This document shows, in pieces, positions 56,376-64,000 of a stretch of 64,000 nt of DNA (its first letter is position 1; the number at the start of each line of letters is the position of its first letter). The notes beneath the pieces are model-generated. The model saw only the letters and a program-made list of their open reading frames with translations. It was not told the DNA's origin and made no database searches. A program made the position numbers and the translations under genes. Origin of the DNA: Scytonematopsis contorta HA4267-MV1 (GTDB taxonomy: Bacteria > Cyanobacteriota > Cyanobacteriia > Cyanobacteriales > Nostocaceae); assembly GCA_019359035.1 (NCBI GenBank), contig JAHHIC010000013.1, positions 62,001 through 126,000 of the forward strand. Reading direction: 5' to 3'.

Positions 56376-57041
56376 TTACCAAGGTAATACTTCCCCATTA
56401 CTATGCCAAAAAGTACCCGTATTTTCTAAATTTAACTCATCAATTCGTTTTAACAATCCTTTAACCGACTCTTCTGGAGTAATACCAGAACTTGTAAAAC
56501 CAGTCATACGAGTTTGTACAAGTCCAGGGTGCAAAATAGCAACAGAAATTCCTTTGGGTTTAAGGTCATGGGACAAAGATTTTCCAGCCATAGATACAGC
56601 GACCTTAGACATCCGATAACCATAATAGCCTCCCGAAGTGTTATCTTCAATAGAACCCATACGGCTAGTCATGATAATTACTTTCGAGGCATTTTTTAAA
56701 TTAGAAAGTAAAGCACGAGTAATCCTTAAAGTTCCAATCGCATTTACCTCAAACTGGTGACGGATACTTTCAAAATCTAAATTATCCAGAGTTACTTTTT
56801 CCAAAATTCCAGCATTATTAATCAAAACATCCAAAGGTAAATCCTTAATGTTTTCAACCAAATTGGCTACCGAAACATCATTCGTAATATCGACACCAGC
56901 TTCAATTCTTACCCCCAAATCCTTTAATTCGTCAGGAGCAGAACGACAGACAGCAATAACCGTGTCCCCACGTTCTTTCAATTGACGACAGAATTCCAAG
57001 CCAATTCCTCGATTTGCACCAGTTACTAAATAAGTTGCCAT
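56376..57041 (-). CDS. Short-chain dehydrogenase/reductase
   Basis: A 221-residue classical-type SDR. It has a cofactor motif TGANRGIGLEF (residues 7-17), NNAG (about 79-82), catalytic Ser in VIIMTSRMGS and the YxxxK pair in GGYYGYRMSKVAVS. The family includes C-factor-like and sniffer/carbonyl-reductase enzymes. Basic residues follow the glycine motif (R in CRSAPDE), which suggests NADP(H). Substrate not readable. Single gene with no obvious partner. Confidence 0.9.
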   Translation of the reverse strand: MATYLVTGANRGIGLEFCRQLKERGDTVIAVCRSAPDELKDLGVRIEAGVDITNDVSVANLVENIKDLPLDVLINNAGILEKVTLDNLDFESIRHQFEVNAIGTLRITRALLSNLKNASKVIIMTSRMGSIEDNTSGGYYGYRMSKVAVSMAGKSLSHDLKPKGISVAILHPGLVQTRMTGFTSSGITPEESVKGLLKRIDELNLENTGTFWHSNGEVLPW

Positions 57042-57118
57042 TTTTCTTTTTATATGTAGATTTATTTAGTGTCAGCTTTTTTGAGACTTTTTTCAATCCC
57101 TTGATTTTAATTTGTTAC

Positions 57119-57907
57119 TTACCTCAATCCCTGCTCCTTTAAAACCTCATCAACCCACATAGCGTTCTCTTGTGACAGTGGGGGTACAGGTTCTTGAGTA
57201 TAGTCAATTACTAAATCATAATTACCTTCATCGTATAATTCATTAATTAACGCTTGCATATCTAGTAAAGGCTCAGTATCACTTTCACGTAAAGGTAAGT
57301 AATAAGAAGGAATAAGATTTTGTAAATTAAATGCGTATAAATCAGCTTTTGGACGTGTAGACGTACGGCTGACCAAAATTCTATAATGAGTTTGAAAGTT
57401 ATTTTGTACTTGCTGAATTGGTTTACCATCTCGTAATAAATCAATTTCAACTAAATTAGTATAACTCCCTAACACTTGTAACCGCTTTTTTGTATACGCA
57501 TTTCGTCCTTCCCCTGGACGCTTATTCTTAGGAGAAAGAATTTCAATTACAGTTACGACCTCTTGTGTCGAAACATCTCGTACTTCTAAATATGTTTCTT
57601 TGATAGTTTCAGGCATAGTCACATCAACTGTCACAGCTTCGACTGATGGTAATACAACAACAGTACTTGTTTTTTGTGGTAAAGGTGTTTTTTGCGTACT
57701 CTGTACTGCGACATCGGCAACACCAACCAAAAGCGAATCTTCATCAAATGTCTGGTATACACGCTTTTCAATCGCAACTTTATATTTAGGACGCAACTGA
57801 GGGTTCAACTTCCGGAAAATAGCTGCTATAAGCAAATTATGAATTTCTGACCAAAATAACGGATTTTCTAAATAGGGGTTCATCCCCGGAAACGGTGAAG
57901 CCATCAC
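57119..57907 (-). CDS. DUF4058 family protein
   Basis: A 262-residue protein beginning MASPFPGMNPYLENPLFWSE, the hallmark of DUF4058, followed by YKVAIEKRVYQ, the acidic-strand segment VVTVIEILSPKNKRPGEGR (compatible with a PD-(D/E)XK-like core) and DLVIDYTQEPVPPLS. The family is common in filamentous cyanobacteria in many copies; function unknown, possibly nuclease-related. The ATG at 57904 gives the same protein without the first Met. Confidence 0.87.
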   Translation of the reverse strand: MMASPFPGMNPYLENPLFWSEIHNLLIAAIFRKLNPQLRPKYKVAIEKRVYQTFDEDSLLVGVADVAVQSTQKTPLPQKTSTVVVLPSVEAVTVDVTMPETIKETYLEVRDVSTQEVVTVIEILSPKNKRPGEGRNAYTKKRLQVLGSYTNLVEIDLLRDGKPIQQVQNNFQTHYRILVSRTSTRPKADLYAFNLQNLIPSYYLPLRESDTEPLLDMQALINELYDEGNYDLVIDYTQEPVPPLSQENAMWVDEVLKEQGLR

Positions 57908-58434
57908 AGCACCTCCAGACGATTTCTACACTCATTTTATTAACAAATTAAGTTGGGAAGAGGTGTTTACACTAAAATATCGCCAACGAACTGTTAAGTA
58001 TGCAGTTTCTGCTGTCTGTATAAAAAAAGCCCAATTTTGATTGTGGGATTGCATGGAATGATATGAATAGGCACGGGCGGCAATGCAAACAAGTTACTAA
58101 TTAATTGCCTCAATCGCAGTCGTTACGTAAGTCGAGAGGTGCGTCTTGAGATAGAGGATACATTGCTGTTGCCAGTAAGTTGAGAACTTTTACGGGTTAT
58201 TTTGGTAACTAAAAATGTCTGAAATGCTGTCCAATGCAACAAAAACTCAAAAACCCAGCCGTTATGACTGGGTTGAGTTGGGGTAAGTCCCCGTATTTTA
58301 AATATATAGGTTCGTTATAGTTGTTTGTGTGATACACAGATAATTCTGTGTTTTTAAAGGTCATTGCTTGAATGCCTTCTATACTTATCTATAGGTACAG
58401 CACAAACAAATTATGCAGTTTTTATTTGAGATGA
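57908..58434. other. Non-coding region with hairpins
   Basis: About 527 bp. It contains an imperfect stem CTCAAAAACCCAG/CTGGGTTGAG (58246-58277) and GGGGTAAGTCCCCGTATTTT (58280-58299), which could end a plus-strand transcript. No gene or RNA family recognised. Confidence 0.4.
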
Positions 58435-58632
58435 TTAAAATTTGTGCTTTTTGATGATAATAACGATAGGTTGGTGTTTTTTATTGTGTTTGTGTTCGTG
58501 TTTGTAATGTTCGCGTTTGTTATGTTTGTGGTGTCCACTTCCACCTGTTACTAATTCTAAATCGCTATCGTTTAATTCAACTAAGTCGGACACTTGAGAA
58601 TTTAATTGTGCGGATGTGTTATTGGTAGACAT
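58435..58632 (-). CDS. His/Lys-rich double-glycine leader peptide
   Basis: A 65-residue precursor. The leader ends LVELNDSDLELVTGG, the acidic double-glycine pattern of bacteriocin and class II microcin precursors. The predicted mature part, about 34 residues, is packed with His and Lys (HHKHNKREHYKHEHKHNKKH) before a hydrophobic-basic end PIVIIIKKHKF. Such a peptide could bind metal ions or membranes. The start is set by AGGAGCA upstream. No exporter or modification gene lies within 10 kb; the exporter in element 2 is one candidate. The leader differs from those of the element 2 peptides. Confidence 0.72.
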   Translation of the reverse strand: MSTNNTSAQLNSQVSDLVELNDSDLELVTGGSGHHKHNKREHYKHEHKHNKKHQPIVIIIKKHKF

Positions 58633-59065
58633 TTGATTGCTCCTGATGATGATTGTGTTAATAGTTGATGTATTTACAGTAGAGTTAACAGAAAAAATTA
58701 TGCAGTCTTGGTCAAAAGCGATTATTCAGTTAACCGTTTCTGTGTTCGCTAGATAGAAAGCAACCGTTAAAATAGAAAATCATCTCCCCACCTTTTATTT
58801 TATCAGGTGCTATTCTTCGCAGTTGACGCTAGAATTCGCTCTCTTGCAAACAATCAGCACAAATATAGGGATTATCATTATCACAAATTCCTGAATGCAT
58901 TGATATATAGTCATTATTATTTTAAATTAATTGACAATAATCAAAAAATATAGCCCTGAAACTACCATGTAATCTATTAAATGGTAATGATTATCCCTAT
59001 ATTCGCGTGAAAACTGCCGATGGTATGGGTTACAGACAATTCATCAACCACAACGATAAATTGAA
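58633..59065. other. Non-coding region upstream of the His-rich peptide
   Basis: About 430 bp of AT-rich DNA. It presumably holds the peptide promoter on the minus strand. No repeat or RNA gene recognised. Confidence 0.4.
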
Positions 59066-59290
59066 CCAGTAAAATACATTCCTCCCCAAGGAACGAAGAA
59101 TTTTATCGGACGCTCTCAAGAGTTGGTAAAAATTCACTCTCTGCTTTACGAGCAAAATCACATGCAATATCCGCTGTTGCTGGGATGGGGGGTGTTGGAA
59201 AAACAGAGTTAGCGATAAAATACGCACATGAGCGCGAAGATGTTTATTCGGGAGGTATTTGTTGGTTATACGCAGCTATCTTGCTTAAAC
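59066..59290 (+). pseudogene. NB-ARC-type ATPase remnant
   Basis: One frame reads IPPQGTKNFIGRSQELVKIH then SLLYEQ (from 59078). The next frame continues with AISAVAGMGGVGKTELAIKY and AHEREDVYSGGICWLYA, the P-loop start of NB-ARC/TPR regulators. A frameshift lies between the two near 59150, and nothing downstream of ICWLYA continues the domain. Only the Walker A part of a once large protein remains. Confidence 0.75.
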
Positions 59291-59595
59291 GAGTGGTAAC
59301 GTCGTCTTGGACAAAAAGCTTTTCTTGTTGTATTAAATCTGCCATACTCCACCTAGTAGTTCTATAATAATGGATGCCACTCTTTCTCTTATGATAGGGT
59401 CTAATATTTCCATCGAACGATTTTGAGGAGAGCGAATATTTATCAGAGAGTCATACGTAATTTTCTGCGTGTCAACCTCAAAACCTGCTCCCCAAATGTC
59501 TAATTCTTAAAGGAAAATTAAATCTCTGCTGGTAGCACGAGCGCGAAACAAGAGAGGAAAATGATGGAAGCATATGATGAGAAAACTCAAATAAA

Positions 59596-59625
59596 AATGG
59601 TATCCAGAACACCTTGGATACCATT
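59596..59625 (-). terminator. Intrinsic terminator after amine oxidase copy 1
   Basis: Perfect 11-bp stem AATGGTATCCA/TGGATACCATT, followed on the minus strand by TTTTATTT. Located 37 bp past the stop codon. Confidence 0.88.
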
Positions 59626-59661
59626 AAAATTAATCATCATCAAAAATTTCTGTATTATTTA

Positions 59662-61185
59662 TTAAGCAGCCATCGCCAATTCGCGGTTTTGAATTTTAGC
59701 GTTTTGCTTTCTCGCGAAGGAGTAAGTAACGGTGGTATCTACAGCTTCGTGAGAAACGATATCGTAGATGGCTTCCAAAGCTGATTCGATAGAACCTTGT
59801 AACCAAGCTGGGTATTTGGAGCAATGTTCACCAGCGAAGAATAAAGTGTTTTGAGGTCTAGCAGCTTCTAAGTATTGGATGGTATGATTTTCTTCACCCC
59901 AATGTACAGTACATCCACCTGCGCTCCACTCATAATTACCCCAAGCGATTGATGCTACGTCTTGAATCATACCAGCTTCTTGCAATTCGGGGTGAACGTT
60001 ACTGACTACTTCTTTTACATATTCGTGGCGAGCTTGTTCGGTCATGTTACCTAAACGGTCAGCGTCATCGCCAATTGTGTAGCTTGCTAACATTACACTA
60101 CCGCGTTCGGGGTTGAATTTAACGCTGGGGTAGTAACTTTGACGAACACCCGCACCGCTAAAAGATGCACCACCTCTGATTCCTTGTTCTGCCCAGAAGT
60201 TTTCTTTAGTGTGGAATGCTACTTTTGTTGCTGGGCAATATACGGTGTTGTTGATGGAGTCAATTTTTCTGGAGTCAAATCCTTCGAGTTCAATTTTTCT
60301 CAAGACGGAGAAAGGAATTGTACAGAGTACGTAGTCGCAACGACGGGTTTGTTTTACACCGTTTACTAAGTAGTCGATTTCGGTATAATTGGAACGAACG
60401 CGGATAGCGGTTACTGGTTGATTGGTGTAGATAGGAGCTTTGATGGATTGTGCCAAGCGGTCGATTAAAAGTTGTGTTCCGCCTTTGATTTGTAACAAAT
60501 CGTCGCTGGTTTCAACTACGATATCGGTTAGGAACATGTCCAAAGCTTTAGAACAACGAGCGCGAAAACCGGGGTTATCTTGAACAAATGCTCTTAAATT
60601 AATGGTTTCACCGTTTGTCTTAAAATAAGGTGTTAAGTCTAATCTTTCCAACTCATCCATTAAGTGATTGCGTAAATCTTGGTCTAAGCTGTCGCGTAAG
60701 TTACCGGGAGAGATGGTGTTAACGATGGTTTTTAGCCAAGCCGCAAATAATTTTGTTTGTTCGCTGTAGTTGGATGTAAAAATTTCTGGGTAACGGGTGT
60801 TGAAGAATTTCGCTGCGTCTTTCATTTGGAAGATGTTTCCTTCCATGTTCATAAAGGCGTTTTCTTCTTCAAATACTGTAACGAATTTGCAAAGTCTGTC
60901 GCTTAAGCCCATCTCTTCAACGTAGTGTAGAGTGTGTTGATGAGAACCGGGAATCCGCATTGCACCTAACTCTGCATAGGGAGCATCTGGTTGATTACCA
61001 AACCGATGTGTCCAAACTCTACCACCAACGCGAGGACTTGCTTCGATGATTTCTACTTCGTGACCTAGTTTCTCTAGTTCGTAGGCTGCGACTAATCCAG
61101 CAATTCCCGCACCTAAGATTGTAATTTTTTTACCAGTTTCGATGTTAGCAAGTTGAGCAGTTGACAGCATGAATTTGGTGTCCAT
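59662..61185 (-). CDS. Flavin monoamine / L-amino-acid oxidase, copy 1
   Basis: A 507-residue FAD enzyme that oxidises an amine or amino acid, giving an imine or keto acid, NH3 and H2O2. The FAD-binding motif is ITILGAGIAGLVAAYELEKL (about 23-42), followed by EASPRVGGRVWTH and ELGAMRIPGSH. The C-terminal flavin motif is FFAGEHCSKYPAWLQGSIES (about 455-474). There is no signal peptide; an N-terminal extension of about 20 residues precedes the Rossmann fold. It has the bacterial L-amino-acid oxidase/tryptophan monooxygenase layout; substrate undetermined. Differs from copy 2 at six residues (for example Thr/Ile in I-T-I-L-G, Glu/Ser before VEII). Confidence 0.9.
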   Translation of the reverse strand: MDTKFMLSTAQLANIETGKKITILGAGIAGLVAAYELEKLGHEVEIIEASPRVGGRVWTHRFGNQPDAPYAELGAMRIPGSHQHTLHYVEEMGLSDRLCKFVTVFEEENAFMNMEGNIFQMKDAAKFFNTRYPEIFTSNYSEQTKLFAAWLKTIVNTISPGNLRDSLDQDLRNHLMDELERLDLTPYFKTNGETINLRAFVQDNPGFRARCSKALDMFLTDIVVETSDDLLQIKGGTQLLIDRLAQSIKAPIYTNQPVTAIRVRSNYTEIDYLVNGVKQTRRCDYVLCTIPFSVLRKIELEGFDSRKIDSINNTVYCPATKVAFHTKENFWAEQGIRGGASFSGAGVRQSYYPSVKFNPERGSVMLASYTIGDDADRLGNMTEQARHEYVKEVVSNVHPELQEAGMIQDVASIAWGNYEWSAGGCTVHWGEENHTIQYLEAARPQNTLFFAGEHCSKYPAWLQGSIESALEAIYDIVSHEAVDTTVTYSFARKQNAKIQNRELAMAA

Positions 61186-61359
61186 GATTTGATACCTCTG
61201 GAAATTAGTGTTGTAATTAGTGGAATTTTTGATGATTTCTTGGAGCGAAGTGATTGTGCTGCTTGTGTTTCAGCCTCTCTCTCGCTTATGTTATTTCATA
61301 GGGGGGAGGTATTTTGGTTTATGCAAATTGGTCGAACAATATGAGAAAACTCAAATAAA

Positions 61360-61389
61360 AATGGTATCCAGAACACCTTGGATACCATT
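61360..61389 (-). terminator. Intrinsic terminator after amine oxidase copy 2
   Basis: The same stem AATGGTATCCA/TGGATACCATT with a following T-rich tract on the minus strand. It separates the two oxidase genes, so each is its own transcription unit. Confidence 0.88.
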
Positions 61390-61425
61390 AAAATTAATCA
61401 TCATCAAAAATTTCTGTATTATTTA

Positions 61426-62949
61426 TTAAGCAGCCATCGCCAATTCGCGGTTTTGAATTTTAGCGTTTTGCTTTCTCGCGAAGGAGTAAGTAACGGTGGT
61501 ATCTACAGCTTCGTGAGAAACGATATCGTAGATGGCTTCCAAAGCTGATTCGATAGAACCTTGTAACCAAGCTGGGTATTTGGAGCAATGTTCACCAGCG
61601 AAGAATAAAGTGTTTTGAGGTCTAGCAGCTTCTAAGTATTGGATGGTATGATTTTCTTCACCCCAGTGTACAGTACAACCACCTGCGCTCCATTCATAAT
61701 TACCCCAAGCGATTGATGCTACGTCTTGAATCATACCAGCTTCTTGCAATTCGGGGTGTACATTACTGACTACTTCTTTTACATATTCGTGGCGAGCTTG
61801 TTCGGTCATGTTACCTAAACGGTCAGCGTCATCGCCAATTGTGTAGCTTGCGAGCATTACGCTTCCGCGCTCTGGGTTAAATTTAACGCTGGGGTAGTAA
61901 CTTTGACGAACACCCGCACCGCTAAAAGATGCGCCACCTCTTATTCCTTGTTCTGCCCAGAAGTTTTCTTTAGTATGGAATGCTACTTTTGTCGCTGGGC
62001 AATATACGGTGTTGTTGATGGAATCGATTTTTCTGGAGTCAAATCCTTCGAGTTCAATTTTTCTCAAGACGGAGAAAGGAATTGTACAGAGTACGTAGTC
62101 GCAACGACGGGTTTGTTTTACACCGTTTACTAAGTAGTCGATTTCGGTATAATTGGAACGAACGCGGATAGCGTTTACTGGTTGATTGGTGTAGATAGGA
62201 GCTTTGATGGATTGTGCCAAGCGGTCGATTAAAAGTTGTGTTCCGCCTTTGATTTGTAACAAATCGTCGCTGGTTTCAACTACGATGTCAGTGAGGAACA
62301 TGTCTAAAGCTTTAGAACAACGAGCGCGGAAACCAGGGTTGCCTTGAACAAAGGCTCTTAAATTAATGGTTTCACCGTTTGCGTTAAAATAAGGTGTTAA
62401 GTCTAATCTTTCCAACTCGTCCATCAAGTGATTGCGTAAATCTTGGTCTAAGCTGTCGCGTAAGTTACCGGGGGAGATGGTGTTAACGATGGTTTTTAGC
62501 CAAGCTGCAAATAATTTTGTTTGTTCGCTGTAGTTAGATGTAAAAATTTCTGGATAACGGGTGTTGAAGAATTTTGCTGCGTCTTTCATTTGGAAGATAT
62601 TACCTTCCATGTTCATAAAAGCGTTTTCTTCTTCAAATACTGTAACAAATTTGCAAAGTCTGTCGCTTAATCCCATCTCTTCAACGTAGTGTAGAGTGTG
62701 TTGATGAGAACCGGGGATACGCATTGCACCTAACTCTGCATAAGGTGCGTCTGGTTGATTACCAAACCGATGTGTCCAAACTCTACCACCAACGCGAGGA
62801 CTTGCTTCGATGATTTCGACTGAGTGACCCAGTTTTTCTAGTTCGTAGGCTGCGACTAAACCCGCAATTCCCGCACCTAAGATTATAATTTTTTTACCAG
62901 TTTCGATGTTAGCAAGTTGAGCAGTTGACAGCATGAATTTGGTGTCCAT
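61426..62949 (-). CDS. Flavin monoamine / L-amino-acid oxidase, copy 2
   Basis: A 507-residue twin of the gene at 59662-61185 with the same flavin motifs (IIILGAGIAGLVAAYELEKL; FFAGEHCSKYPAWLQGSIES). The six differences are conservative or lie away from the flavin motifs (PYFNANGE against PYFKTNGE; VQGNPGF against VQDNPGF; PVNAIRV against PVTAIRV), so both copies look active. Start and ribosome-binding region (AGAGGTATCAAATC then ATG) are the same in both. It is upstream in transcription order but has its own terminator. Confidence 0.9.
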   Translation of the reverse strand: MDTKFMLSTAQLANIETGKKIIILGAGIAGLVAAYELEKLGHSVEIIEASPRVGGRVWTHRFGNQPDAPYAELGAMRIPGSHQHTLHYVEEMGLSDRLCKFVTVFEEENAFMNMEGNIFQMKDAAKFFNTRYPEIFTSNYSEQTKLFAAWLKTIVNTISPGNLRDSLDQDLRNHLMDELERLDLTPYFNANGETINLRAFVQGNPGFRARCSKALDMFLTDIVVETSDDLLQIKGGTQLLIDRLAQSIKAPIYTNQPVNAIRVRSNYTEIDYLVNGVKQTRRCDYVLCTIPFSVLRKIELEGFDSRKIDSINNTVYCPATKVAFHTKENFWAEQGIRGGASFSGAGVRQSYYPSVKFNPERGSVMLASYTIGDDADRLGNMTEQARHEYVKEVVSNVHPELQEAGMIQDVASIAWGNYEWSAGGCTVHWGEENHTIQYLEAARPQNTLFFAGEHCSKYPAWLQGSIESALEAIYDIVSHEAVDTTVTYSFARKQNAKIQNRELAMAA

Positions 62950-63104
62950 GATTTGATACCTCTTAGAATAAGTGTTGTTAGTGGTGAAAGTTTTGATGAT
63001 TTCGTGGGGCGAAAGTGTCTTGCTGCTTGTGTTTCAGCCTCTCTTTCGCTTATGTTATTTCTTAGGGGTGAGGGATTTTGGTTTATGCAAATCTTGGGCA
63101 TTCC

Positions 63105-63479
63105 TCAGATTAAAAATCTTCAAAGGTATATATAGCGGTCTATTGCAAAGAAAAGCCTCACAGTATTATTAGTCCCAACCAAACAAACCCCACCCCTAAC
63201 GGTGACTCCCCGTTTACGGGGAGGGGCTACGATTTATAGTCAATATTCTCAATAATCAATAATCAATAATCAACTACAGCAGATTTCTAGTAAGCAGGAT
63301 ACAAGTGGGCAGCTTCCAAGTAAAAAAATATCCCAATTTTTTTTGTAGTGTGAGCATCTTGCTCACTTTTAATTAGCAGCGAGCGAGACGCAAGCCTTTA
63401 TGGGCACGCTGCGCGTTTGCGCTAGCGTCCGCTTACGGATACGCACTACAAGATGGGATAATTTATTTTTTGTAAATCC
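63105..63479. other. Non-coding region of dispersed repeats
   Basis: 375 bp made largely of repeats: CCACCCCTAACGGTGACTCC then CCGTTTACGGGGAGGGG (63189-63225), AATCAATAATCAATAATCAA (63252-63271), and a GCGAGACGCAAGCC...GCGTTTGCGCTAGCG...CGGATACGCACTAC segment (63382-63450). No gene. Confidence 0.65.
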
Positions 63480-64000
63480 CTAAGCAATAGCAACTCCATA
63501 ATCCATTTGCTGGCGGAATTCATCAAAAGATAAGTCAATAAATCCATCTTTACTGTCACCGCGAGCTATCGAACCACCATCAACACCATGGGGATTGCGG
63601 ACGACTACCCTTTGTTGTCCATCATAATTAACATAAACGTCAGTCACTGAATAAGCGTGCAGACCAATAATGATGTCGGTATTATTTGGCGATACTCTAG
63701 CAGTTGAAATAGCTTGACCATTTTTTAAGGCATTATCTAAAGTAGAAAAAGTGAATTCGATGTTCCGAGTAACGTTATGCCCCGTAACATAACTAAGAGG
63801 TTCTTCTGGTCTGGCTCCGTTACCTACTATGCTGTAACCACTTCTACCATCTCCCCAAGATTCACGCCATTGAGCGTAGGCTTTTTGCGCTAAAGGCATC
63901 CAAAGCGGAACATTAGCATTATTTGCATCAACCTCGTTAGCATTACTTGTTGATGTAAATAACTTACCATTATAAGTTGCTAACCGATTATCAACAGTAA
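63480..64000 (-). CDS. Calpain-like (C2 family) cysteine protease, C-terminal part
   Basis: The frame is open to the right edge: 173 codons plus a partial one. Upstream of the internal ATG at 63899 it continues as VDNRLATYNGKLF and NANVPLWMPLAQKAYAQW, the segment following the catalytic Cys in calpains. The catalytic His is in GLHAYSVTDVYVN and the catalytic Asn in VVVRNPHGVDGG (calpains: GHAYSV, RNPWG). FIDLSFDEFRQQM is the usual end of the protease core. The Cys lies beyond the window, so activity cannot be judged. Bacterial calpains are calcium-independent or calcium-linked intracellular proteases of unclear role. Confidence 0.8.
   Translation of the reverse strand, partial: TVDNRLATYNGKLFTSTSNANEVDANNANVPLWMPLAQKAYAQWRESWGDGRSGYSIVGNGARPEEPLSYVTGHNVTRNIEFTFSTLDNALKNGQAISTARVSPNNTDIIIGLHAYSVTDVYVNYDGQQRVVVRNPHGVDGGSIARGDSKDGFIDLSFDEFRQQMDYGVAIA

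Larger units (their letters stand above)
59577..63093. repeat. Tandem duplication, two copies of about 1.76 kb
   Basis: Copy 1 is about 59577-61330 and copy 2 about 61341-63093, offset 1764 bp. Each contains the terminator, a 507-codon amine oxidase gene and about 140 bp of upstream DNA (shared CTTGTGTTTCAGCCTCTCT and TTTTGGTTTATGCAAAT). The encoded proteins differ at six positions, while the upstream parts differ much more and have small indels. Confidence 0.92.

Noticed and set aside
59030-59367. Frames on both strands over the NB-ARC remnant taken as intact genes
   Set aside because: The plus-strand ATG at 59185 lies inside a P-loop motif and both neighbouring frames are pieces of one broken domain; the minus-strand frame has no features.

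Overview
The window comes from a filamentous, probably heterocyst-forming cyanobacterium. It carries serine recombinases of the kind found on developmentally excised elements, a cyanobacterial alternative terminal oxidase operon, DevB/DevC-type exporter genes, haemagglutinin-like exoproteins, a PEP-CTERM protein, Uma2 and DUF4058 proteins, a kinase-TPR fusion, an NRPS module and many short tandem repeats. Base composition is AT-rich and I noticed only two HIP1 octamers (GCGATCGC), so a Rivularia/Calothrix-like relative fits better than a HIP1-rich Nostoc. The genus is inference.

Left half (1-24237): one cytochrome/quinol oxidase subunit I gene (coxA, minus strand) is split by inserted DNA. 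Its first 97 codons lie at 23946-24237, codons 98-255 lie at 9670-10151, and the rest is not in the window. Element 1 (about 13.8 kb, 10143-23945) sits between the first two pieces. It is bounded by the 9-bp direct repeat CTAGTGAAG and starts 59 bp inside its left end with a serine recombinase. Joining the gene across the repeat restores the frame exactly (WTFPSL|VGLANYL). Its cargo is a dehydrogenase with a divergent LysR regulator, gene remnants, a TacAT-type pair with a broken toxin, two haemagglutinin-like exoproteins (one frameshifted) and an Rpn-type nuclease. A second break falls after codon 255, just before the conserved YQHLFW region. The site there (9662-9680) recurs with two mismatches at 904-922, 119 bp from a second serine recombinase that runs off the left edge. 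This is best read as two elements in tandem at one site. The 8.8-kb segment between the two sites carries a complete export cassette: two small double-glycine peptides, a PpiC-type isomerase, an HlyD adaptor and a peptidase-containing ABC exporter.

Oxidase operon (23923-26454, minus strand): two DUF2231 membrane proteins, then coxB, then interrupted coxA. CoxB lacks all the CuA ligands, so the enzyme is most likely an alternative (quinol) oxidase, the type that in Nostoc is heterocyst-associated. Loss of the elements during heterocyst differentiation is therefore the leading hypothesis.

Middle (26.9-46 kb): a MITE-like repeat, an intact TacAT-like toxin-antitoxin pair, a LysR gene divergent from a plant-like ketol-acid reductoisomerase, a Uma2 nuclease, YbaK, an ATPase/TOPRIM-like pair that may be a defence system, a MarR-DUF2141-DevB-DevC-porin-like-DUF2141 cluster, a SWIM/SNF2 pair, a PD-(D/E)XK protein, two membrane or peptidase-family proteins that have both lost catalytic residues, and a candidate small RNA with promoter and terminator.

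Right part (46-64 kb): kinase-TPR protein, a single-module NRPS (C-A-PCP-TE) broken by one missing base in a G run, truncated haemoglobin, a TMEM175-type channel, toxin and nuclease remnants, an SDR enzyme, a DUF4058 protein, a His-rich double-glycine peptide, an NB-ARC remnant, a recent tandem duplication of a flavin amine oxidase, and the end of a calpain-like protease. No tRNA, rRNA or CRISPR array was recognised.
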